The position numbers were made by a program, and so were the translations under genes. DNA of 64,000 nt, taken from NCBI RefSeq assembly GCF_900457465.1, contig NZ_UAUU01000003.1, positions 62,001 through 126,000 of the forward strand, written 5' to 3'. This document shows positions 1-9,734 of this stretch, piece by piece. The stretch is from Sphingobacterium multivorum (GTDB taxonomy: Bacteria > Bacteroidota > Bacteroidia > Sphingobacteriales > Sphingobacteriaceae). The first letter of the stretch is position 1. Every line of letters begins with the position of its first letter. The notes beneath the pieces were generated by a model. The model ran no database searches and had not been told where the DNA came from. It saw only the letters and a list, made by a program, of their open reading frames with translations.

Positions 1-111
1 CGCGCTCTGAAAATCACATTGCTCAAAGGTGCATTTGTAGAATTCCTGAACTTGTTTCAGTTCAGGAGTCCATGTTTGTTTCGTGATTGTTTGTTCGATA
101 AGTTCTTTCAT
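1..111 (-). CDS. Probable pentapeptide-repeat protein, N-terminal part only
   Basis: The N-terminal 37 codons of a minus-strand gene run off the left window edge. The translation begins MKELIEQTI and reaches a stretch with C-T-F-E-Q-C-D-F, in which an aromatic residue recurs every fifth position and alternates with cysteine. That is the look of the first coils of a pentapeptide-repeat beta-helix. No further domain can be judged. An in-frame upstream ATG at 129 would add six residues, and neither start has a clear Shine-Dalgarno site. The family call rests on a very short segment. Confidence 0.5.
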   Translation of the reverse strand, partial: MKELIEQTITKQTWTPELKQVQEFYKCTFEQCDFQSA

Positions 112-334
112 TCTGTATGCTGTTGGCATTGATCTTAGCGAAAATAAACAATTCTCCCGAATGATTTTACTTTAAAATGAAGTGAATGCGCTACATCCGA
201 TTATATGCAAAATACCTGATTTCAGGGATAAAAAGGGTAATTTTTTCCAATTATATTTGGCATAGCCATAAAACATAATTCTGGGGGCAAGACTGAAGTA
301 TTGTAGAACTCTGGTAGGTTTTAATATAGTTGTT

Positions 335-360
335 AAAGGGCACTCTATAGAGTGCCCTTT
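335..360. terminator. Perfect hairpin, likely terminator
   Basis: An 11-bp perfect stem (AAAGGGCACTC with its complement) closes a 4-base TATA loop. A T-rich run follows on the plus strand. It lies 39 bases beyond the acnA stop and so probably ends that minus-strand transcript. The stronger U-tract is on the plus strand, so it may work in both directions. Confidence 0.6.
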
Positions 361-398
361 ACTTTTTTAGCTATTTCGATTCTTCAATTTGCCGAATA

Positions 399-3164
399 TT
401 AGTTGTTTTTTAAATATTGCCGTAGCACATATTGCAGAATACCGTCATTCTTAAAATACTCGATTTCAATGGCAGAATCGAGTCTTGCTTTCACTTGAAA
501 TGTGGTTGTTTTTCCATTGTTCATGCACCGCCTTTACCGAGAGGAGTTTATGGGGTGTTAAATCGTTCGCAAGTCCCGTGATGCTATAGATTTGTTCCAT
601 CTAGTCCTAATTCTCTGCATTTTCGTCATTGATAACACAAGTGGTGCTACCCCCATACCGACAAGATTACTTCGGTGAATACGCTCAAAACTTTCAGCAA
701 TAACCGCCCGTACGCCGAGCAGGAATGTTCCCTTTGCAGCCCAATCTCTTGAGGAGCCCGAACCATACTCTTTTCCTGCCAGCACAATGAGTGCAGTGTT
801 GTTTTTTCGATATTCCATTGCGGTTTCATATACCGTCTTCACCTCATTGCTTGGGAAATAACGGCTAAATCCACCTTCACGATCAGTAATTTTGTTTTTA
901 ATACGCACATTGGCAAATGTTCCACGCATCATAACTTCGTGGTTCCCACGTCTAGATCCATACGAATTAAAATCTTCTTTACTTACCTGATGTCGCTGAG
1001 GTATTGCCCAGCCGCAGTTTCTTCTTTGAATGACCCTGCAGGTGAGATATGATCCGTTGTAACCGAATCACCAAGATAAAGTAACACCCTTGCATTTTGG
1101 ATGTCTTGTATCGATTTGGTACAGCCTGTAAATTTTCAAAAAAAGGTGATTCTTTAATGTAGGTAGACGTGTTGTCCCACTGGTAATTTTGATCCAGATT
1201 CACTTCAAGTTCTTGCCAGTCTGTTGAACCATCGAAGATGACATCATAAACTTCTTGAAAATCCGATTGTTTGACGCAGGGCATTGACGTTTCCATAATA
1301 TCCTCGCGGCTCGGCCAAATATCTTTCAGATATACGGGCTCACCATTCGGGGTCGTAGTCGAGCGGCTCCTCCAAAAGATTAATATCAACTCTTCCGACT
1401 AACGCATAGGCAACAACAAGCATCGGCGACATTAAAAAGTTCATTTTTACCTGAGGATGCACACGCGCTCAAAATTTCGGTTACCAGACAATACCGATGC
1501 GACAATGAGTTCACCTTTTTCCACTGCCTCTGCTATTTGTGGTTGGAAGAGGACCCGAGTTTCCAATACAGGAGGTACAACCGTAACCCACCGTGTGAAA
1601 ACGCAGGGCATCGAGATCAGCACTAAGTCCTGATCTTTCAAGGTATTGTGTAACGACTTTTGAACCAGGGGCTAAGGAGGTCTTTACCCAGGATTTGGTC
1701 CGCAGTCCACGCTCGATAGCGTTACGGGCCAATAATCCTGCGCCGATCATCACAGTAGGGTTCGACGTATTGGTACAGCTTGTTATGGCGGCAATGGCAA
1801 TACTGCCATCACTGACAATATATTCTTTATGATTGTGCTTGATGCGCACAGCATGAATAGACTCTTGGATAACTTCATGCGGTGAATCATGTTCAATAGG
1901 TACCTTACCAAAGGTAAACTCCGTACCAGACCCGCCGTCGGCAAGCCAAGCAGATTCCGATCGCTGTAGAACAGGGATATACTGTCGATGGTGTTCGCTA
2001 TCCAAGAGATGTGAAAATGTAGTTTTTAGATCTTTCACAAGAATTTTATCCTGAGGTCGCTTAGGGCCGGATACAGTTGGCTCCAGACTTGATAAATTGA
2101 ATTCAACAACCGACGAATATTGAATTTCTTCCTTGCCTGTCCGCCAAAGTAAATTGCTTTTACAATAATCTTCAACAATTTTAATCTGTTCGGCACTTCG
2201 ATTGGTGCTATGCATGTATTCAAGGGTTCGGTCATCGATCGGAAAATAGGTAACCGTACAGCCGAATTCTGGTGACATATTGGATATTGTCGCACGATCT
2301 GTCACCGAAAGGCTGTCCAATCCATCGCCAAATACTTCAACAAATTTGCCCACAACACCTGTATCACGAAGTATTTTTGTGATGGAAAGAACCATGTCCG
2401 TCGCGGTGCATGTCGCTGGTATTTTGCCCGTAAGTTTAAGGCCGATAACCTCGGGGCAGGTGAAAAAGATGGGTTGTCCAAGCATGGCTGCCTCGGCCTC
2501 AATACCACCAACTCCCCAACCTAATACACCAATACCATTGACCATTGGTGTATGCGAATCTGTCCCTACTAATGTGTCAGGAAAAAGCCAATTGTCACGT
2601 TCAATGACTCCTTTGGCAAGATATTCCAAGTTGACCTGATGGCAGATACCCATACCTGGGGGAACAACGGTAAAATTTTTTAATCCTTTCTGTGCCCATT
2701 TAAGGAGTTCATAACGCTCACGGTTGCGTTCATATTCCAACTCGACATTCTTGTCATACGAGTACTGTGTACCAAAGTAGTCGACCTGAACGGAATGATC
2801 AATGACCAGATCCACCGGGATAGCAGGATTTATTTTTTGTCCATCCTTGCCATGACGGATAAATTCGGCACGTAGTGATGCCATATCGACTACAGCAGGT
2901 ACTCCGGTGAAATCCTGCATTAAAATTCTGGCCGGTTTGAAGGGGATATCTTTGTCAACAGGTTGTGGAGTCCAATGAATCAGGGTATTGACATGCTCGT
3001 CTGTGATACTGAATCCATCATGGTTTCGCAATACATTTTTCCAGTAGTATCCGGATGCTGAACGGTAGGTGCATAACATTACCTTGAGGGAGATCTTTAA
3101 TAGAACTATACTGGTAAACTTTTCCGTTAATTTCAATTTCTTGTATTGATTTCTCTTTGCTCAT
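399..3164 (-). pseudogene. acnA: Aconitate hydratase A, many frameshifts
   Basis: AcnA isomerises citrate to isocitrate in the TCA cycle using a [4Fe-4S] cluster. Joining the frames gives about 920 residues, the normal AcnA length, from MSKEKSIQEIEINGK to a TAA at 399-401. Conserved blocks are all visible: LVGTDSHTPMVNG, the cluster-binding SCTNTSNP and YGCTSCIGNSGP, and the swivel-domain [14 protein letters not shown]. The reading frame breaks many times: an extra A in the homopolymer at 3036-3040, and further single-base indels near 1390-1660, 930-1130 and 500-620. Coding between the breaks is fully conserved, so sequencing error is more likely than decay. An in-frame ATG at 3170 is an alternative start. 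Family certain, intactness uncertain. Confidence 0.9.
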
Positions 3165-3398
3165 ATTCATTCACTTATTTTCATACTATATAATATACAT
3201 ATCCCTAAATTTGTTTGTAATATCTTTTACACTTACCTTTTCGCTTTCGTATTCTAACACCGAATTTTAAACCTCCATTGCCGCTGAAAAAATCCGTTAA
3301 AAAAACGCGTGAAAAAATTCGATTAATTTTCTGCTATAAAAGCAATCAAATTAGGATACAAACGTTATGGTAATGTTTAAGCTTAGTTAAAGTGTTAT

Positions 3399-3929
3399 AT
3401 GACAAAAAAAGTAAATTATAGTCTCCTTTTATTGGTTAGTTTGTTGTTTTGCAATCCATTTTTGGTTAAAGCAAGCAAGCATTGTGTGGTCGAGGAGGAG
3501 AATAAGAGCAGAACCGAAGGATACAATCTTAGTTTTAGGAACAGTAAAAACAATATATTGAGCCTAAACCAGCTCAAAGGAAAAGTTGTGGTTATTAATT
3601 TATGGGCGACATGGTGTCCACCATGTCTTGCTGAGATGCCTTCCTTGGATCAACTCTATAAGGACTTTAAGGGCAACGATGCTATTGTTATTTTGGCTGT
3701 CGATATCGATGGAAATCTTAGCGCTTCGCGGAAGTTTATGGCGAAAAGAAAATATAGTCTACCGGTCTATCAATTAAATTCGGCTTTACCCAAAGAATTG
3801 AGTACCACAAGCATACCAACAACGATTATTTTGGATAAGGCTGGTAAGCTGGTCATTAAACACGTAGGTGGAATGAACTTTGGGTCGCAGAAATTCAGAA
3901 AATCCCTATTGGATTTAAGCAAGGAATAG
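3399..3929 (+). CDS. TlpA/ResA-like thioredoxin-fold protein
   Basis: This is a 176-residue exported thiol-disulfide protein. Residues 1-25 form a hydrophobic signal peptide. The thioredoxin fold follows with WCPPC at residues 72-76 and a cis-proline region (TSIPTTII) near residue 143. The order fits the AhpC/TSA-TlpA group that acts as periplasmic reductants, for example in cytochrome c maturation or repair of oxidised cysteines. It stands alone, 113 bases upstream of metA, so the partner is unknown. The motif makes the fold certain, but the substrate is not shown by the sequence. Confidence 0.85.
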   Translation: MTKKVNYSLLLLVSLLFCNPFLVKASKHCVVEEENKSRTEGYNLSFRNSKNNILSLNQLKGKVVVINLWATWCPPCLAEMPSLDQLYKDFKGNDAIVILAVDIDGNLSASRKFMAKRKYSLPVYQLNSALPKELSTTSIPTTIILDKAGKLVIKHVGGMNFGSQKFRKSLLDLSKE

Positions 3930-4005
3930 CTTTTGGTCTTGGAGACTATAACAATATAATGGAAGATAATTTATGTTTCATTTAGCATTTATGGCATTTT
4001 CTTGC

Positions 4006-4013
4006 TAATTTTG
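4006..4013 (+). promoter_or_regulatory. Bacteroidota -7 element upstream of metA
   Basis: TAATTTTG fits the TAnnTTTG -7 consensus exactly and predicts transcription starting about 4019. That leaves a leader of roughly 24 bases holding the AAGGAG Shine-Dalgarno site at 4027-4032. No clear -33 TTTG is visible and the leader is too short for a riboswitch. Confidence 0.45.
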
Positions 4014-4042
4014 CATGCTAATTGTATAAGGAGAAATTATCT

Positions 4043-4984
4043 ATGCCGGTCAAACTTCCTAATAACCTTCCTGCCATTGAGCTGTTGAAAAAGGAGAATA
4101 TATTTGTCATGAGTGATTTAAGAGCAAATGAGCAGGATATCAGACCGCTTCGTGTTTTGGTACTGAACTTAATGCCGCTTAAAATTACGACAGAGACAGA
4201 TTTTATTCGTTTGCTGTCAAATAATCCTTTGCAGGTGGAAATGGAATTTTTGCGACTTGAAACGCATGTTTCAAAGAATACCCCCGAAGAGCATTTGGAA
4301 ATGTTTTACAAGAGCTTGACCGAGGTTAAGGAGAATTTCTACGACGGAATGATTATTACGGGGGCTCCAGTTGAAATGGTTGCTTTTGAGGAAGTGACCT
4401 ACTGGGATGAAATTCAGACCATCTTCGACTGGGCAAGGACCCATGTAACATCAAGTTTGTATATCTGTTGGGCGTCTCAAGCTGCATTGTATCATTTCTA
4501 TGGTGTAGAGAAGAAGCCATTAACGGAAAAACTTTTTGGTGTATTTAAGCACACTGCGTTAAACAAAAGACATCCTTTATTCCGTGGATTTGACGATGAG
4601 TTCTTTATACCGCACAGCCGCCATACAACAATTGAGAAGGATGATCTCCTGGTAAAAGAGGGTTTAGAAATTCTTTCAGAATCGCCAGAAGCCGGTATTG
4701 CTATCGTTTCTTCACGCGGGGGACGCGAGTTTTATTTGACGGGACATTCAGAATATGCTCCTTTTACACTGGATGAAGAGTATAAAAGAGACTTAGAAAA
4801 AGGGCAGGAGATTGCTATGCCGGCAAATTATTATGTTGATGACAACCCCGAAAATCGCCCTCTGGTGCGCTGGACAAGTCATGCGAATCTTCTTTTCAAT
4901 AATTGGTTGAATTACTTTGTGTATCAAGAAACTCCTTTTGATCTAAAAGACGTGGTTTATTTAGGCGAAATCAAACAAGGATAA
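4043..4984 (+). CDS. metA: Homoserine O-acetyltransferase (MetA family)
   Basis: This 313-residue enzyme acylates homoserine in the first committed step of methionine synthesis. The start at 4043 is chosen because AAGGAG lies 10 bases upstream and MPVKLPNNLPA matches the family start. The triad is complete: Cys142 (ICWASQAALY), His235 and Glu237 (TGHSEYAP), with the same numbering as characterised MetA enzymes. Residue 111 is Glu in GAPVEMV. Known work on the family links Glu111 to acetyl-CoA use and Gly111 to succinyl-CoA use, so an acetyltransferase is inferred despite the traditional succinyltransferase name. Confidence 0.95.
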   Translation: MPVKLPNNLPAIELLKKENIFVMSDLRANEQDIRPLRVLVLNLMPLKITTETDFIRLLSNNPLQVEMEFLRLETHVSKNTPEEHLEMFYKSLTEVKENFYDGMIITGAPVEMVAFEEVTYWDEIQTIFDWARTHVTSSLYICWASQAALYHFYGVEKKPLTEKLFGVFKHTALNKRHPLFRGFDDEFFIPHSRHTTIEKDDLLVKEGLEILSESPEAGIAIVSSRGGREFYLTGHSEYAPFTLDEEYKRDLEKGQEIAMPANYYVDDNPENRPLVRWTSHANLLFNNWLNYFVYQETPFDLKDVVYLGEIKQG

Positions 4985-5044
4985 TTTAATTCCTTCAAAC
5001 AAAAACAGCTAAAAGAGTATTCTATTCATATGAAGTGATTAAAT

Positions 5045-5254
5045 ATGAAAAAGACTGCTTTAATAGTTTGTCCTGTTTTTTCAGTTTTTTTATTGAAAGC
5101 ACAGGTTACCCTGGAAGAGAATCAAAAGCTTAAAGAAGCGAATGGGACGTTATGGTATGCTAATCCGTGGATTTGGATTGCCGGTGTCGCACTGTTTCTA
5201 CTGATTTTTATCCTTGTACTACGTAAATCAACACGCAATAAAACCAAGACTTAA
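5045..5254 (+). CDS. Small membrane protein, unknown function
   Basis: This 69-residue protein has a hydrophobic N-terminus that could be a signal peptide (residues 1-20). A short polar stretch rich in Glu and Lys follows, then a single strong membrane segment at about residues 43-60 (WIWIAGVALFLLIFILVL) and a basic tail. The layout suggests a small single-pass inner-membrane protein with its tail in the cytoplasm. It lies between metA and an M13 peptidase with ordinary spacing. No family is recognised. Coding is supported by length, composition and the plausible signal. Confidence 0.6.
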   Translation: MKKTALIVCPVFSVFLLKAQVTLEENQKLKEANGTLWYANPWIWIAGVALFLLIFILVLRKSTRNKTKT

Positions 5255-5321
5255 TTATCCCCATTAATTTTAGTTGCGATTAGAATCCCAATTGTTGCAT
5301 TAACAATAGAAGAACTTTGCT

Positions 5322-5329
5322 TAAGTTTG
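5322..5329 (+). promoter_or_regulatory. -7 element upstream of the M13 peptidase
   Basis: TAAGTTTG fits TAnnTTTG, with a TTG about 24 bases upstream at 5295-5297. Transcription starting about 5335 would lie downstream of the TG at 5327 and so favours the ATG at 5360 as the true start. Confidence 0.45.
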
Positions 5330-5359
5330 TGTATAGCGATAGACAAACTAAATTTTTAT

Positions 5360-7363
5360 ATGAAGAAAAATCTACTTTTAGCAGCTTTGTTGACCTGCGG
5401 CTCATTGGCGGGCCAAGCGCAAAACAACGCAATCAATGTGAGTTACATGGACAAGAGTGTTCGTCCTCAAGATGACTTTTATAATTTTGTGAATGGACAC
5501 TGGATGAAAACAGTCAAAATGCCCTCTGATAAAGCACGTTGGGGTTCTTTCGACGAATTGCGTGAAAACACCGATATTGCTACGTTGAAGGTCTTGCAAG
5601 AATCGCTAACTGGACAATTCCAAAAGGGTACAGACAATCAGAAGATAGGTGATTTGTATAAATCATTTGTGGATATGAAAACACGTAATAAACTTGGTTT
5701 AGAACCTGTTAAACCTTATCTTGCTAAAATTGCAGCAATTAAAAATTTTGATGATTTATACAACTATCTTGTTGAGGTAGCACCGATTGGTGGAAATCCT
5801 TTTTTTAGTGGCTATGTATATGCGCATCTTAAAAATTCCGATGTTAATACAGTATACCTCGGCGGAGGAAGTCTGGGGCTTGGACGTTCTTATTATCAAG
5901 TAAAAGATAAGAAGAACGAAGAAACGTTAACGGATTATTCAAATTATATTTCTGCACTTTATGCTAAATCAGGCCAAATTACGAAGGATTTAAAAGGTCC
6001 AAAAATTGTCGCCTTTGAAAAGCAGCTGGCGGCAAACCTTAAAACCGTTGAGCAATCACGCGATGCAAATGGGCGATATAATCCGATCGCTGTAGCCGAT
6101 CTAAAAAAGATTGTGAAAAACGTCGATATTGCAAAGTACCTAAAGGATGTCGGTTTTAAGGCTGATACTGTTATTGTACCGGAAATAAAGTATTACGAAA
6201 ATTTGGATCGGGTTTTCAACCCTGAAAATCTACCGGTGATCAAAGAGCTATTGACATTTCATATTTTAAATAATGCAGCGTCATATACTACTCAGGAGTT
6301 AAATGATCTGTATTTTGATTTCTGGGGTCGTAAGTTAAAAGGACAAAAGGAGCAGCGTGCTCTGGACAAGCGCGGTGTGGAATTTGTCAATTCGATCGCA
6401 GGTGAGTTATTAGGGAAATTGTATGTGAAAGAAAACTTCCCTCCAAAGGCCAAAGCTGAAGCGGAAGAGCTTGTAAGCTACCTCGTTAAATCTTTCGGGC
6501 AGCATATCAAGGGATTGACTTGGATGTCGGATGAAACGAAAGTAAAGGCATTGGACAAACTGACTAAGTTTAAAGTTAAAATTGGTTACCCGGATAAATG
6601 GAAAGATTTTAGCAAACTTGATGTTGGGACATCGTTGTATGAAAATGTATTAGCTTCGAGTAAATGGGCATTTTACCGGAATTTGGCGAAACAAGATAAG
6701 CCAGTGGACAAATCTGAATGGGGGATGACTCCACAGACTGTGAACGCTTACTATAGTGCACTGTTTAATGAGATTGTCTTTCCAGCAGCGATTCTTCAGC
6801 CGCCATTCTATGATTATAAAGCTGATGCTGCAGTTAATTTCGGCGGTATTGGTGCGGTAATTGGTCACGAACTTTCGCACGGATTTGACGACCAGGGTGC
6901 GAAATACGATGGGAATGGAAACCTGAACAATTGGTGGAGCGACAGTGATAAGGCGAAATTTGAAGCAGCGGCTGATGCTTTGGTACGTCAGTTTGAGTCC
7001 TACGAACCTGTACCAGGTGTTTTTGTGAACGGTCGCTTTACATTAGGGGAGAATATTGGGGATTTAGGTGGCTCATCAGTGGCTTTTGATGCATTGCAAC
7101 TCTATCTGAACGATAAGGGAAATCCTGGTTTAATAGATGGTTTTACACAGGACCAGCGCTTTTTCCTTTCCTGGGCAACGATTTGGAGAACGAAAACTAC
7201 CGATGAGTTTGTGGTCAATCAAGTAAAAACTGATCCACATTCTCCAGCACAGTACCGTGCTTTTGCCCCAATCATTAACCTAGATGCTTTCCATAAGGCT
7301 TGGGATACAAAGAACGGCGACAAAATGTTTGTTCCGGTCGATAAACGTATCAAAATTTGGTAG
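5360..7363 (+). CDS. pepO: M13 family zinc metallopeptidase (PepO/neprilysin type)
   Basis: This 667-residue exported zinc endopeptidase has a signal peptide at residues 1-21 (ending GQAQ). A large helical N-terminal M13 domain follows, opening with RPQDDFYNFVNGHWM, then the catalytic domain. The zinc motif HELSH spans residues 503-507 and the third ligand lies in ENIGDLGG (Glu564, Asp568). Length matches the neprilysin/PepO family. These enzymes trim short peptides outside the cytoplasm. The longer frame from 5327 is rejected because the signal peptide starts at 5360. It is monocistronic, ending at a strong hairpin. Confidence 0.93.
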   Translation: MKKNLLLAALLTCGSLAGQAQNNAINVSYMDKSVRPQDDFYNFVNGHWMKTVKMPSDKARWGSFDELRENTDIATLKVLQESLTGQFQKGTDNQKIGDLYKSFVDMKTRNKLGLEPVKPYLAKIAAIKNFDDLYNYLVEVAPIGGNPFFSGYVYAHLKNSDVNTVYLGGGSLGLGRSYYQVKDKKNEETLTDYSNYISALYAKSGQITKDLKGPKIVAFEKQLAANLKTVEQSRDANGRYNPIAVADLKKIVKNVDIAKYLKDVGFKADTVIVPEIKYYENLDRVFNPENLPVIKELLTFHILNNAASYTTQELNDLYFDFWGRKLKGQKEQRALDKRGVEFVNSIAGELLGKLYVKENFPPKAKAEAEELVSYLVKSFGQHIKGLTWMSDETKVKALDKLTKFKVKIGYPDKWKDFSKLDVGTSLYENVLASSKWAFYRNLAKQDKPVDKSEWGMTPQTVNAYYSALFNEIVFPAAILQPPFYDYKADAAVNFGGIGAVIGHELSHGFDDQGAKYDGNGNLNNWWSDSDKAKFEAAADALVRQFESYEPVPGVFVNGRFTLGENIGDLGGSSVAFDALQLYLNDKGNPGLIDGFTQDQRFFLSWATIWRTKTTDEFVVNQVKTDPHSPAQYRAFAPIINLDAFHKAWDTKNGDKMFVPVDKRIKIW

Positions 7364-7382
7364 GTTTCAGGCGTGTTTAATG

Positions 7383-7421
7383 AAAAACGGGTGTATCTCA
7401 CATGAGCATACACCCGTTTTT
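7383..7421. terminator. Bidirectional terminator
   Basis: A 14-bp perfect stem (AAAAACGGGTGTAT and its complement at 7408-7421) lies between convergent genes. It has A- and T-rich flanks on both sides, so it can end both the M13 peptidase and the minus-strand MFS transcripts. Confidence 0.85.
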
Positions 7422-7438
7422 CATTTCTCAAGTGTAGG

Positions 7439-8653
7439 TTACTTCATCCATCTCAGAACCAAGTAGAATCCGATCGCCGTAGCAGATAAGGTTAATGCGG
7501 TTGCCCACCATAAGGTTGTAAAACCGAAGGAATCGACAATGCTAGTCCCTAAAAGCGGCGAAAATATATTTGCAGCTGAAAATGCCAACGAATTGAACCC
7601 CATGTATGCTCCTTGTGTTTTAGGTGTCGAACGGTTAACAGAAACCGTTGCCATAAATGGTAGTGTCAGCATCTCGCCAAGGCCGAAGATAAAGAATGTG
7701 AAATATAACCACCCGAGTCCACCTGAAAAATTTAACATGGCATAAGAGCTGGCACATAAAAATGTTCCAAAGACGAGCGTGCTTATAAGCGAGAATCTTT
7801 TTTCAGCTATATGGACAATGAACATCTCCAGTAATACGATAACGAATCCACTCCAGCCGAGTAGAAATCCGATTTGGTGATCATTCAAATGGTGAACTTC
7901 TCGGTAGAAAATAGGTAACGTTGTGATCAACTGAAAGAAACAGAATGAGAAAATGCAACAAAAGATATTGAATAAGACAAAAGGCAGGTCGGTATAGGGA
8001 TTTCGTGTCTTTTGAGGTAATTCGTTTTCAGCAGTAATCTCTTTTTTAGATTTAATATCGCTTCTTTTTTCTCGTTTATGAAAAAAGACAAAGAAAATCA
8101 CTGCAGCGCAAAGGACGGCAAAAGAATTTCCATAAAAGATCCAATTGAATGAGATGGTGGCCAAAAATCCAGCCACCGCCGGGCCGATTGAAAATCCCAG
8201 ATTTATGGCAAGACGATTCAATGAAAAGGCGCGCGTGATATTTTCGGGTTTAGCGTAACTTGCCACTGACACGGAGTTTGCAGGTCTGAAGGCATCAAAG
8301 ATTAAGCTTAACGTAAAAATCATGATGGATAAGGACTGTACCTCTTTGAAATGTGGGATCAGTAAGAATAAAGGGGCCGCCAATACCAGACTTCCGAACT
8401 GAACCTTGAAGCTGCCAATCCGGTCAGTCAGCCAGCCACCAATATAGGAACCACAAACGGAGCCGAATCCATAACTCATCAATACCACACCGACCTGTTT
8501 AATGTCAAAATGTAGAACCTGGGTCATGTAGAGGCCAAGAAAGGGAATCACCATACTTCCCATTCTATTAATGAGCATCACTATGGCAAGTAGCCATGCG
8601 GCTTGAGACAGTCCCTTAAAGGAGTCGAGGTAAATCGATAAAATTCTTTTCAT
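7439..8653 (-). CDS. MFS transporter
   Basis: This 404-residue carrier has about twelve membrane segments and a central basic loop (KREKRSDIKSKKE). The motif between helices 2 and 3, GGWLTDRIGSFKVQ, is a good match to the MFS signature A. The family includes drug and sugar exporters; nothing in the sequence fixes the substrate. It stands alone between a terminator and the nucleotidase pair, with its start 120 bases from the end of the next minus-strand gene. No regulator is adjacent. Confidence 0.88.
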   Translation of the reverse strand: MKRILSIYLDSFKGLSQAAWLLAIVMLINRMGSMVIPFLGLYMTQVLHFDIKQVGVVLMSYGFGSVCGSYIGGWLTDRIGSFKVQFGSLVLAAPLFLLIPHFKEVQSLSIMIFTLSLIFDAFRPANSVSVASYAKPENITRAFSLNRLAINLGFSIGPAVAGFLATISFNWIFYGNSFAVLCAAVIFFVFFHKREKRSDIKSKKEITAENELPQKTRNPYTDLPFVLFNIFCCIFSFCFFQLITTLPIFYREVHHLNDHQIGFLLGWSGFVIVLLEMFIVHIAEKRFSLISTLVFGTFLCASSYAMLNFSGGLGWLYFTFFIFGLGEMLTLPFMATVSVNRSTPKTQGAYMGFNSLAFSAANIFSPLLGTSIVDSFGFTTLWWATALTLSATAIGFYLVLRWMK

Positions 8654-8774
8654 TGAATGACGAATCAGCGTGTATAGACCGTATAAGTTTTTACTTCATA
8701 CGTCTTCTTATAGTATTGGTAAAAAAAATGCCAAATTGATTAGTCAACTTGGCATTTGTTAAAATTAGATTATA

Positions 8775-9734
8775 TTATGCCAACATGGACTCCGGAATTG
8801 TCGGATTGACCTGATAGGTACTTGCGACCATTTGTTTCTTGTCAGACCCTGGTTCCATAATAAAGTCAATACGTCCTAGATTAATTCCAGCAAAACCGAC
8901 TTGATTCACAACGGTCTTTGTTCCTTTTAAATTTGTAACCAGTGTTGGTTCATTTAAGAAGGTGTGCGTATGTCCTCCGATAATGAGATCAATGTCTGAG
9001 GTTTTGGCGGCAAGGATCAGATCCGACACCTTGTCGTTTTCATATTGATAGCCCAAATGCGATAAACAGATGACCAAATCACATTTGTGTTTTTCTTTCA
9101 ATGTGCGGACCACCTTGTTGGAAACTTCAATAGGATCCAAATATTTCATTCCCCTGAAGTTATTGGGGTCAACCAATCCCTCAATATCTACCCCTAGTCC
9201 AAACACGCCTATTTTTATTCCACCTTTATGGAATATGGTATAATCTTGGGTTCTGCCCTCCAATACGGTTCCTTTGAAGTCGTAATTTGCCGTTAAGAAC
9301 GGAAATTTAGCGTGATCCAGGTACTTTACAAGACCGTCAAGACCATTGTCAAATTCATGATTTCCAAATGTCCCGGCATCATAACCTAACTTTGTCATGA
9401 GGTCAAGTTCAAGTTTTCCTCCAAAAAGATTAAAATAGGGGGTACCTTGAAACATATCGCCTGCATCGAGTAATAGAAGATGTTCTTCTTCTTTGCGGAT
9501 TTTATTGATCAGTGTACTTCGGCGCGCAACACCAGCTAATCCCTGATATTTCCCGCCGTCCATTGGAAACGGTTCAATACGGCTATGAACATCGTTGGTA
9601 TGTAAAATTGTAAGTTTTACCTTTTTGCTCTTCGCGTCGACTTGAAAAGGAAGTGATCCCAAAGCAACTGCAACAGAAAATCCACCAACTTGCTTGATAA
9701 AAGATCTTCGGTTAATTGATTTTAATTCTTCCAT
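8775..9734 (-). CDS. Metallophosphatase (5'-nucleotidase catalytic domain)
   Basis: This 319-residue exported phosphoesterase has an N-terminal NRRSFIKQVGG followed by a hydrophobic stretch, which resembles a twin-arginine signal. The two-metal motifs come in order: LHTNDVHSR, LDAGDMFQG, GNHEFDNG, LSHLGY and GGHTHTFL, the full calcineurin-like set of UshA-type nucleotidases. The usual C-terminal nucleotide-binding domain is missing here. It is encoded by the upstream gene, which overlaps this start by 23 bases. The pair probably acts together on periplasmic nucleotides. Confidence 0.9.
   Translation of the reverse strand: MEELKSINRRSFIKQVGGFSVAVALGSLPFQVDAKSKKVKLTILHTNDVHSRIEPFPMDGGKYQGLAGVARRSTLINKIRKEEEHLLLLDAGDMFQGTPYFNLFGGKLELDLMTKLGYDAGTFGNHEFDNGLDGLVKYLDHAKFPFLTANYDFKGTVLEGRTQDYTIFHKGGIKIGVFGLGVDIEGLVDPNNFRGMKYLDPIEVSNKVVRTLKEKHKCDLVICLSHLGYQYENDKVSDLILAAKTSDIDLIIGGHTHTFLNEPTLVTNLKGTKTVVNQVGFAGINLGRIDFIMEPGSDKKQMVASTYQVNPTIPESMLA

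Noticed and set aside
2280..2639. 119-codon plus-strand frame inside acnA
   Set aside because: It lies opposite well-conserved aconitase sequence and is a shadow frame.
399..3164. Programmed frameshifting in acnA
   Set aside because: Too many shifts, in both directions and at ordinary homopolymers. Sequencing errors explain them better.
3930..4042. SAM-type riboswitch upstream of metA
   Set aside because: The leader after the -7 element is only about 24 bases, too short for any known SAM riboswitch, and no matching structure is seen.
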